This document shows positions 37,770 through 44,570 of a stretch of 64,000 bases of DNA, piece by piece. This DNA comes from Pseudomonas paralactis. Its GTDB lineage: Bacteria; Pseudomonadota; Gammaproteobacteria; Pseudomonadales; Pseudomonadaceae. The DNA lies in assembly GCF_001439735.1 (NCBI RefSeq), contig NZ_JYLN01000003.1, positions 248,001 to 312,000 of the forward strand, written 5' to 3'. The first letter of the stretch is position 1; the number at the start of each line of letters is the position of its first letter. The position numbers and the translations under genes were made by a program. A model generated the notes under the pieces. That model saw only the letters and a program-made list of their open reading frames with translations, was not told the origin of the DNA and searched no databases.

Positions 37770-39474
37770 GTTACTGGGCGCCTGCGTGGCGCTGAGCCTG
37801 GCCTCGCTGGCTTGGGCAGACGATGCAAGCGACAAGCTGGACAATCCCAAACCGTTGCCGGACGACGTCAGCCTGCCGTTGCCATGCGAGGGCAACATGG
37901 TGTTCCGCTACGCCTACGTGCTGGCCCAGGGCACCCTGGATGACCGCGAAGTCAGCCTTGGCTACCCCTTTGCCGAAGGTGAGGCCGGTTACCAGCAGTC
38001 GTTTATTTCCGGTTACCGGCGCGACTTCATCAACGGCCAGTTCACCCTCAAGGACTTGCCCAAGGCCTGGAATAGTGTGATCGCGCCGCTGATGCCCAAG
38101 ACCGACGCCAAGACCCCACTCAAGCCCATGCTGTACTTCATCGGCAAATACGAAGTGACCGCCCGCCAATACGCCCAGGTGATGGCCCAGGCGCAGTCCC
38201 TGGCCAGTGGTGAACCGGCACCGGCGTGTGACGCGCCCACCGGCATGGCCGGGCGGTTGCCCAAGGTGAAGCTGTCGCGCTTTGAAGCCGAGCGGTTTTC
38301 GGCGGTGTACAGCGCCTGGCTGATGAAATATCACCGCGAGTTGCTGCCGGTGAGCGGGCGCGGCGCGTCGGCCGAAGACGGCGGCCTGGGATTTGTGCGC
38401 CTGCCCACCGAGGTGGAGTGGGAATACGCCGCACGCGGCGGCCAGGCGGTGAGCCGTCAGGACCTGGAAGGGCGCCTGTTCCCGCGCCGTCTTGAGGGCA
38501 GCGAAAGCGACGGGCCTTTAGCGGATTGGGCGGTCTTCAACCAGGTAGCCGGCGGCACTGGCCAGGCGGCGCGGCTGATGCCCATCGGCACCAAATTGCC
38601 CAACCCCATCGGCATGTTCGACGTGATCGGCAACGCGGCGGAAATGGTTCAGGAGTCGTTCCAACTGGTGCACGCCGGCCGACGCCAGGGCACCTATGGC
38701 GGCTTTGTGGTCAAGGGCGGCAATTACCTGGAAGGCGAGGGCACATTGTTCACCGGTATGCGCCGCGAATACCCGTTGTTTGGGGCTGATGGCACCGAGC
38801 AGAGCAACGAGACCACCGGCTTTCGCGTGGCGATCGGCGCGTTGTCGGCGCCGCGCTCGCGCTACAAGGAATTGTTTGCCCAATGGCAGAAGGAGGGCCG
38901 CCTCGCTGCGCTGACCGACGCCATCGACGACGCCCAGGACCCGACCAAACGCCTGGACAGCATCATCGCCGCCAGTGTCGATCCCAAGCTGCAGGCAGAG
39001 TTGGGCCTGGTCAACGAAGAGCTCAAGCGCAACGTGTCGCTGATCGCCCAGCAGCGTGAAGAGGCCGCGGGCAACCTGATCCAGTCGGCGGCGTTGGTGG
39101 CCGAGACCATCAGCAACTACAACATCCGTTTGACCAACCTGCAGAAGAGCCGTCAGCAGGCTGTGGACAACAAGGACGAGGCCAGCGCGCAGCTGTTCGC
39201 CACCGCCATTGCCAATGGGCGCAGCGCTCTGGACGGCGCGGTGGCGATTTATATCGACAACCTGGCCACCGGCACGCGCTACACCGATGCGGTGATCCAG
39301 GCGCAGTTTCAACGGATCAAGGAAGAGTTGGATCGCAAGCCAGTGCTCGGCAAGAGCCTGGTGACGCGCGCGACACTGTTCGTTCGCCATGTCGGCAACT
39401 ACCGCAAGCAACAGCGGGCCGACCCGGCAACGATCTTGAAGGAATTGCTCGCAGCGAGCGGTCAGCGGTCTTGA
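37762..39474 (+). CDS. tagR: TagR periplasmic FGE-like activator of PpkA
   Basis: A 570-residue exported protein with a signal peptide ending SLAWA|DD. The central part (about 110-365) is a sulfatase-modifying/FGE-like fold: YFIGKYEVTARQYAQVM, FVRLPTEVEWEYAARGG, NPIGMFDVIGNAAEMVQESF and VKGGNYLEGEG. The C-terminal third is helical and probably coiled. In H1, TagR acts upstream of PpkA. It overlaps tagS by eight bases. Confidence 0.94.
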   Translation: MYKLLGACVALSLASLAWADDASDKLDNPKPLPDDVSLPLPCEGNMVFRYAYVLAQGTLDDREVSLGYPFAEGEAGYQQSFISGYRRDFINGQFTLKDLPKAWNSVIAPLMPKTDAKTPLKPMLYFIGKYEVTARQYAQVMAQAQSLASGEPAPACDAPTGMAGRLPKVKLSRFEAERFSAVYSAWLMKYHRELLPVSGRGASAEDGGLGFVRLPTEVEWEYAARGGQAVSRQDLEGRLFPRRLEGSESDGPLADWAVFNQVAGGTGQAARLMPIGTKLPNPIGMFDVIGNAAEMVQESFQLVHAGRRQGTYGGFVVKGGNYLEGEGTLFTGMRREYPLFGADGTEQSNETTGFRVAIGALSAPRSRYKELFAQWQKEGRLAALTDAIDDAQDPTKRLDSIIAASVDPKLQAELGLVNEELKRNVSLIAQQREEAAGNLIQSAALVAETISNYNIRLTNLQKSRQQAVDNKDEASAQLFATAIANGRSALDGAVAIYIDNLATGTRYTDAVIQAQFQRIKEELDRKPVLGKSLVTRATLFVRHVGNYRKQQRADPATILKELLAASGQRS

Positions 39475-39558
39475 TCGTTGGCTGTCTAGCGAGCTTGGAA
39501 GGGACTCAGGCGGCGGTGGGCCGTGCTGGGCAAGTCAAACTTAACAGAGATCACATCT

Positions 39559-40488
39559 ATGCTTTTTTCCCGTAAGTCGGTTTCCAAGCGTCACCTGCTG
39601 CTGATCGCGGCCGGTTTCAGCACCGTGTTGACCGGTTGCGCTACGTCGCCTGCGTCCAAGGTCGCGTCGAGCACCAAGGTCGAGTACTACCCCAACTGCT
39701 ACGAGCCGGTCCAGCACCTGCGTGCCACCGATTCGAACATGACCAAGTCGGTAGTGACCGGCGCCGCAATCGGCGCGGCCGGCGGTGCTCTGCTGGGCGC
39801 CCTGACCGGCGACTCCGAAAAGCGTGGCCGTAACGCGGCCATTGGTGCTGCGGGCGGTGCCCTGGCCGGCGGCGCAGCGGGTTACTACACCGAGCGTCAG
39901 AAGCAGATCAGCGATGACAACCAGCGCATCGCGTCCTACTCCACCGACTTCAACAAAAGCGCTTCCGACATTGATCGCAGCACCGCCTACGCCAAGGCAT
40001 CGCAACAGTGCTACCAGAGCGCCTTCACCAAGCTGGTGGCTGACCGTAAAGCCAAGACCGTCAACGACACCGAAGGCCGTAAGCGCCTGGCGGAAATCGT
40101 TGCGGGCTTGAAAGAGTCCAATGACCTGATCGTTGCGGTCAACGGCAAGGCCAGCGAAGACCTGAACAACTACACCCAGGCTTACGAGAAAGACCTGCAA
40201 CAGGTGGGCGTGCAGCGTAACGACGTGGTCACGGTTGCAACTGCCGATGCTGCTCCAGCCGTTGTCCCGGCCAAGAAAGGCAAATCCACTGGCAAAGTCG
40301 TGACCAAGCGTCCGCCACTGCCGGTTGTGCCGAAAGAGGCCGTGACCACCGAGAAGAGCATCCAGGCCGTTCAGGCCAAGCAGGCTGAAAGCAAGCAAGT
40401 CGCCAGCGCCGGCAAATCTCAGATCGAAGGCACCTGCCGCGATCCGAACCTGGCCGACTGGGCACCGGTACCTTGCCCAAACGTTTAA
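39559..40488 (+). CDS. tagQ: TagQ outer-membrane lipoprotein
   Basis: A 309-residue lipoprotein with lipobox LTGC near residue 30. A glycine-zipper region follows (GAAIGAAGGALLGALTGD and GAAGGALAGGAAGYY, about 70-115), then a helical stretch and a Lys/Pro/Val-rich tail. TagQ tethers TagR at the outer membrane in H1. Start chosen at the ATG at 39559; a GTG at 39523 would put unrelated residues before the signal. Last gene of the right arm. Confidence 0.92.
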   Translation: MLFSRKSVSKRHLLLIAAGFSTVLTGCATSPASKVASSTKVEYYPNCYEPVQHLRATDSNMTKSVVTGAAIGAAGGALLGALTGDSEKRGRNAAIGAAGGALAGGAAGYYTERQKQISDDNQRIASYSTDFNKSASDIDRSTAYAKASQQCYQSAFTKLVADRKAKTVNDTEGRKRLAEIVAGLKESNDLIVAVNGKASEDLNNYTQAYEKDLQQVGVQRNDVVTVATADAAPAVVPAKKGKSTGKVVTKRPPLPVVPKEAVTTEKSIQAVQAKQAESKQVASAGKSQIEGTCRDPNLADWAPVPCPNV

Positions 40489-40511
40489 GTAACGTGCTGC
40501 TATAAGCGGCA

Positions 40512-40559
40512 AACGCCAGCCGATCTTCTGCTAATGCGCAAGATCGGTGGCGTTCTTTT
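40512..40559 (+). terminator. Rho-independent terminator after tagQ
   Basis: ACGCCAGCCGATCTT pairs with AAGATCGGTGGCGTT across a 12-base loop, followed by CTTTTG. It closes the right T6SS arm. Confidence 0.85.
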
Positions 40560-40612
40560 GACAAATCGTTAAACTGCTGCGGCCACTCAATAATTACACC
40601 GAGGCCGTGTGC

Positions 40613-40987
40613 ATGAAATTTCGTCTTCTTTTGTGGGTGCTGGGCCTGATGATGGGCAAAGCCAGCCGCACGAACCCCGCGTTCCAGCAGCAGTTGGGTG
40701 ACAAAGACCTGGCCTTCCAGCTGCAGACCCTCGACGGCAAGGTTGCCCGTCACTTCATCGTCAAAGACCAGCGCATCACCAGTCGTTCAGGCGTTCATCC
40801 TGCGCCTGCCTTTGCGATTGCCTTCAAAGACGCCGCCTATGGCTTCGCCACGATGCAGGCGAAGAACAAGCAACTGGCGTTTATGACGGGGATTCAGGAC
40901 AAGTCGATTCAGATCAAGGGCAACCCGGCGCTGGTGATCTGGTTTCAGGGCTTGACCAAGTATTTGAAGCCGAAGAAAAAGAAGTAG
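40613..40987 (+). CDS. SCP2-like small protein
   Basis: A 124-residue protein. The N-terminus is hydrophobic (FRLLLWVLGLMMG), the rest resembles a SCP2/sterol-carrier-like domain: FQLQTLDGKVARHFIVKDQRI, AFAIAFKDAAYGFATM, FMTGIQDKSIQIKGNPALVIWFQGL and a lysine tail. Function is unknown. ATG at 40613 follows GAGG by eight bases. I believe it corresponds to the PAO1 gene next to the HDOD gene, which would place the T6SS island between it and hupA. Confidence 0.8.
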   Translation: MKFRLLLWVLGLMMGKASRTNPAFQQQLGDKDLAFQLQTLDGKVARHFIVKDQRITSRSGVHPAPAFAIAFKDAAYGFATMQAKNKQLAFMTGIQDKSIQIKGNPALVIWFQGLTKYLKPKKKK

Positions 40988-40990
40988 GTG

Positions 40991-41251
40991 GTCAGGTAGA
41001 CCGAGTTGACTTCATCGCAGGCAAGCCAGCTCCCACAGTGACCGCGTTCCAACTTGGAAATACGGTCAACTGTGGGAGCTGGCTTGCCTGCGATAGCGGT
41101 TTAACAGGCGGTGGGCTTACCTCTGGCTGAACTACGAAGCCAATTCGCGCAACAGCACTTCGGCATCCAGCACCTTGCCGACCACTTCCTCAGCCTTCTC
41201 GCGGCTCAGACCAGGTTTGGATATTCGGCGTATTACCCGTCATCTCACCGG
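40991..41251 (-). pseudogene. Decayed duplicate of the HDOD gene 3' end
   Basis: From about 41101 to 41212 the sequence is nearly identical to 42941-43052, the 3' end of the HDOD gene. It then jumps to sequence matching about 43138-43171, so roughly 87 bases are deleted, and identity falls to several mismatches. The upstream 26 bases before the REPIN also match with differences. It cannot encode a protein and is a remnant of the copy at 42957. Confidence 0.85.
41013..41100. repeat. REPIN, copy A of the duplicated segment
   Basis: Inverted REPs (GCAGGCAAGCCAGCTCCCAC and GTGGGAGCTGGCTTGCCTGC) flank a 32-base spacer identical to that of the REPIN at 42853-42940. It is part of the longer duplication described separately. 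Confidence 0.95.
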
Positions 41252-41487
41252 GTTACTTGCCCCGAGACAGTGAGTACTCGATCAGCTAGTAACTGTGCCA
41301 GTTCGATTAACTGCGCAACGCCCAGCAGTTCCTCTCGTTTTGGCCCTTCAAGGTCAAAGGCCAGATCGCAACTCAGCGCGTTGGCCGAGGCCAGTGTTTC
41401 GCTGAGGTTGACCAACAGGTCTTCGGTGTTCATGCCTGCGGCTACAGTGAACAAGCGAATGGGGGGATTGGGGGTAGGTTTGATCAT
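41245..41487 (-). CDS. DUF6124 (DUF3077-like) protein, C-terminus possibly lost
   Basis: An 80-residue protein starting MIKPTPNPPIRLFTV, with LLVNLSETLASANALSCDLAFDLEG and LLGVAQLIELAQLLADRVL. This is the pattern of the small DUF6124 family of pseudomonads, of unknown function. AGGAAG precedes the ATG by eight bases. The stop falls in the HDOD remnant, so the original C-terminus may have been replaced by the fusion. Confidence 0.7.
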   Translation of the reverse strand: MIKPTPNPPIRLFTVAAGMNTEDLLVNLSETLASANALSCDLAFDLEGPKREELLGVAQLIELAQLLADRVLTVSGQVTR

Positions 41488-41931
41488 TGTGAACTTCCTG
41501 ATTAAGTGGAGCTGCCACAGATCGCCGCGACGCGATCGGGTGGTAGCTGTACGCAGGTTCGCGGACCGGAATCAGGAAACCGGCATACCCAAAGGTATCC
41601 CGCGCACAGCCACCATAACGCCGCACAGTAGACGATAAAAAGGCGTCACCTGAAAGCGGAAATGGCACTTTGCGTCTGATTAAACCGGGCCGCGACGCCC
41701 GACACGCTACGTGTGCAGCGGTGTACGGAGACTAGAGATCGAGTGTCCTAGGGGCAACCTCAAAGCCTTGTAAGACGTTTCTGTTTTTCCCAATACCTAG
41801 CCGAACGGACAGTTGTTTGGCTTTGCGCGAGCCTGCAACATCTTTCTAGTGCCAGTTCGGCGCTATTCCCTTGCACACATCAACGCCATGACCGCGTTTG
41901 AGCACCCCTGCGCGCTAAAAAAGGACAAAAC
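41488..41931. other. Intergenic stretch without a recognised gene
   Basis: About 440 bases upstream of DUF6124 (minus) and of the toxin remnant (plus). It should carry the promoter of the minus-strand gene. I see no convincing ORF, REP or terminator; short ORFs here lack ribosome sites and recognisable products. Confidence 0.6.
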
Positions 41932-42293
41932 ATGCAGAACACTGACACGTAAATCCAGGCGTCAATCGCCGCAGTTAACCTCTCTCTCATACCCTGGCCG
42001 GGGAGGCTGAGGAAGTTACCTGGCAGGATACGATCATTTCGTTTCCGGCTCATTCGGGTGTGCCGCCGCTGTATTTGGTGCTTGCCAAGCCAATGGTCCG
42101 CCCACTGGAAGTTGGGCCGTATGACGACTTAAGCAGTCGCAGCATCAAGGATGCCTCCGACCTGAGCGCCGCAGTGGACAGCAACTTCAATGCGATTAAA
42201 CGTGGACTTCTGGAGGAAGGCTGCACCGAAGCGGACGTTGAAGTGGCTCGAGAGCAACTGCATAGGCTCAGTAAAGAACAGGGGTGGTATTGA
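41932..42293 (+). pseudogene. Deleted S-type pyocin-like toxin gene
   Basis: AAGGAC precedes an ATG at 41932 that reads MQNTDT then stops. From about 41997 an open frame reads AGEAEEVTWQDTIISFPAHS, then GVPPLYLVLAKP, the pyocin S domain end, followed by VRPLEVGPYDDLSSRSIKD and a C-terminal end finishing REQLHRLSKEQGWY. The receptor and translocation parts are missing. In related toxins, SRS/KD is followed by a nuclease core, here apparently shortened. The stop overlaps the next gene (TGATG), the usual toxin-immunity arrangement. The N-terminal link is inference. Confidence 0.7.
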
Positions 42294-42769
42294 TGAGTGC
42301 GCAAACTATTAACGGCTGGATCAGAAATCTGGGCAAACGCTACGAAGATTTGATTACTGAAAGGCTGATACCGAACCAGCCATTACAAGAGCTCTATGAC
42401 GGGCGGGATCGCCTGCACTTAGAACCTGCATGGGGACTTTCCCTGAGTTTTTGGGCAGAAACCAAGCGATTGGAAGCGCTGTTCATCACTCTGATTAAAA
42501 GCACTCCCTCGACGTTGGAATATAGGGGCGAGCTGCCCAAACCGCTCGCATCTACGATGACGAAGTCCGACATTCGGTCGCATTTCGGCGTCCCTGTAGA
42601 ATCAGGTGCTCCTGTAAAAATGCCACAGCCCGGGGGTATGACTGGAGGGTGGGATGCCTATCCTCTTGATCCAAGCACATATCCGAATACCAAGCTGGTT
42701 TGCAAGTACACCTCCACTTTTCAGGTAAAAGCGTTGGTGTTTACATTGATTGATAAGAACCACGACTGA
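42293..42769 (+). CDS. DUF6392-like pyocin immunity protein
   Basis: A 158-residue soluble protein: MSAQTINGWIRNLGKRYEDL, LQELYDGRDRLHLEPAWGLSLSFWAETKRLEAL, and PGGMTGGWDAYPLDPSTYPNTKLV near residue 115. I recognise the pattern as DUF6392, found beside S-type pyocins. The frame is intact, although the toxin upstream is not, so this is an orphan immunity gene that may still protect against sister strains' bacteriocin. The ATG overlaps the toxin stop. The family name needs a profile check. Confidence 0.7.
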   Translation: MSAQTINGWIRNLGKRYEDLITERLIPNQPLQELYDGRDRLHLEPAWGLSLSFWAETKRLEALFITLIKSTPSTLEYRGELPKPLASTMTKSDIRSHFGVPVESGAPVKMPQPGGMTGGWDAYPLDPSTYPNTKLVCKYTSTFQVKALVFTLIDKNHD

Positions 42770-42852
42770 TCTGCGTTCTGTTCCCAACTGGTTCGCCCCG
42801 CGTGGGAACGAGCGTCAACGACGTAGAGCGTTCAGGTACACCGCGTTGAATT

Positions 42853-42940
42853 CATCGCAGGCAAGCCAGCTCCCACAGTGACCGCGTTCCAACTTGGAAA
42901 TACGGTCAACTGTGGGAGCTGGCTTGCCTGCGATAGCGGT
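42853..42940. repeat. REPIN, copy B of the duplicated segment
   Basis: Inverted REP pair identical in spacer to the one at 41013-41100, just past the HDOD stop. It could act as the HDOD terminator. The two copies are 1840 bases apart. Confidence 0.95.
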
Positions 42941-42956
42941 TTAACAGGCGGTGGGC

Positions 42957-44357
42957 TTACCCCTGGCTGAACTGCGAAGCCAATTCGCGCAACAGCACTT
43001 CGGCATCCAGCACCTTGCCGACCACTTCCTCAGCCTTCTCGCGGCTCAGACCCAGACGCTCAAGCAACGCATCCGGAATGGATTCATCCGGCCCGGAGCC
43101 AATTTCGCGGCTACGCAACAGGCGCACCGCCAGGCACACCAGGTTCGGATACTCGGCATATTGCCCGTCATAGGTCGGGTCGTGCTGGAAGCGCAGGGCC
43201 GTTGACAACTCATCCGGCATGTCCCAATAGCGCATCAGCCAGGCACCGATCTGCTCGCGGCTGATGCCCAGCAAGTGCTGCTCGACATAGCTGTGGCACA
43301 GGTGCGGGTTGACCTCCAGGTGTCGGCAGATCAGCGAGAAATGCGGTGGGAACACATGGGCAAGCAGCAGGTAGCCGAAGTTGTGCAGCAAACCTGCCAG
43401 GTAGGTCAGGCCCGCTTCCGGCCGTTGGGCACGGGGCATGGCGCGGGTCAGGCCCTCGATCACGGCGGCGGTGTAGATCGACTGGTGCCAGTACGGCGTC
43501 GATAGGTGCGGGCGGTCCTTGGGCAGGCTCAGGGTTTTGCCCAGGGCCAGGCCCAGCGCCAGGTTGATCACAAGATCAAAGCCCAACACGCGCACAATGG
43601 CGTCTTCGACTGAGCGGATCTTGCCCGGCGAGGCATAGTAGGGCGACGCGGCCCAGCTTACGACCTGGGCGGCAAGGGCCGGGTCGGTTTCCACCACGCC
43701 AGTAATGTCGTCGATGGTGGCGTTGGGATCCACGCGCAGCTTGATGATCTTCTGTGCCGTGTCGGCCAGCGGCGGAATTTCGATGGTCGCTTCCAGGCGT
43801 TGCTGGATACGGCGAGCGGTGAAGGCTTGCATCGCCTGGGTGATTTCCTCGCGGTCATCATTGGGGCGGTCGAGGTTCGGACGGATGTTGCTCAAGGGCT
43901 CACCGAACTGCGCGGCGCTGGCCTTGGTGAGCAGGCTCTTGAAGGCGTCGGTGGGGATTTCCAGCAACAGCCCGGCTTCGCCCGAGTGCACCAGCAGGCT
44001 TGGCTCATTGAGCAAGCGGCCTTCGTACAGGCACGGCGAGCTGGTCAGTGGCGGCAAGCCCGGCAGCAGGCTCAGGTCATGCTTGCCCAGCATACGCTCG
44101 ACCCGCTCGGGGGCGACGGCCGTGAGGCGGCGACCGGTGAGTTCGGCGAGGCGGTTGAGGTCCAGCAACTGGCTTTGGGGAAACAGCACCATGAGCGCGC
44201 CAACCGCATCTTCAAGCAACACCGCCTGGACCTTTCGGGCAGGGTTCAGGCCAGGCTGTTCGATGACTTCCGTGTAGGGGATGGCGAGCTTTGCGAGCAG
44301 CGCCCGAATGACCGGCGGGGCGGTCAGTGGGGCTGTAGCGAGGGCAACTTCTGACAT
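42957..44357 (-). CDS. YbaK-like deacylase domain fused to HDOD domain
   Basis: A 466-residue protein. The N-terminal 150 residues (IRALLAKLAIPYTEVIEQPG, VQAVLLEDAVGALMVLFP, TGRRLTAVAPERVERML) resemble the YbaK/ProX aminoacyl-tRNA deacylase fold. The rest is an HDOD domain: IPPLADTAQKIIKLRVDPNA near residue 195, VVETDPALAAQVVSWAASP, ILVRVLG-like AIVRVLGFDLVINLALGLAL and LLHNFGYLLL. HDOD proteins act in signalling, mostly without HD hydrolysis. ATG at 44357. Its 3' end was duplicated at 40991-41251. Confidence 0.85.
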   Translation of the reverse strand: MSEVALATAPLTAPPVIRALLAKLAIPYTEVIEQPGLNPARKVQAVLLEDAVGALMVLFPQSQLLDLNRLAELTGRRLTAVAPERVERMLGKHDLSLLPGLPPLTSSPCLYEGRLLNEPSLLVHSGEAGLLLEIPTDAFKSLLTKASAAQFGEPLSNIRPNLDRPNDDREEITQAMQAFTARRIQQRLEATIEIPPLADTAQKIIKLRVDPNATIDDITGVVETDPALAAQVVSWAASPYYASPGKIRSVEDAIVRVLGFDLVINLALGLALGKTLSLPKDRPHLSTPYWHQSIYTAAVIEGLTRAMPRAQRPEAGLTYLAGLLHNFGYLLLAHVFPPHFSLICRHLEVNPHLCHSYVEQHLLGISREQIGAWLMRYWDMPDELSTALRFQHDPTYDGQYAEYPNLVCLAVRLLRSREIGSGPDESIPDALLERLGLSREKAEEVVGKVLDAEVLLRELASQFSQG

Positions 44358-44460
44358 GGCCTGATCCAATTTCTTACAGTCATTGGAGTATAACCAGCTT
44401 GATACGGGTGTTGGTCGGATAAGTGGCGTTTGTGATGAGGTTGGCGGTGTGCTGATTACC

Positions 44461-44563
44461 CTGTAGGAGCGAGCTTGCTCGCGAAGACCTTCCTGACGGC
44501 GCGATCACCCAGAATGTCCGCGTTATCGTTGACGCTTTTCGCGAGCAAGCTCGCTCCTACAGG
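44461..44563. repeat. REPIN (TAGGAGCGAGCTTGCTCGCGA type)
   Basis: CTGTAGGAGCGAGCTTGCTC and GAGCAAGCTCGCTCCTACAG form an inverted pair with a 60-base spacer, between recG and the HDOD gene. This is a second REP class, different from the GTGGGAGCTGG type. Confidence 0.95.
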
Positions 44564-44570
44564 CAGGGGG

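Noticed and set aside
40613..40987. Possible DNA-helicase annotation for the SCP2-like gene
   Set aside because: At 124 residues there are no helicase motifs; the fold pattern is closer to SCP2.
41111..41638. 175-codon plus-strand frame across the HDOD remnant and DUF6124 gene
   Set aside because: Antisense to a recognisable family protein and to a pseudogene.
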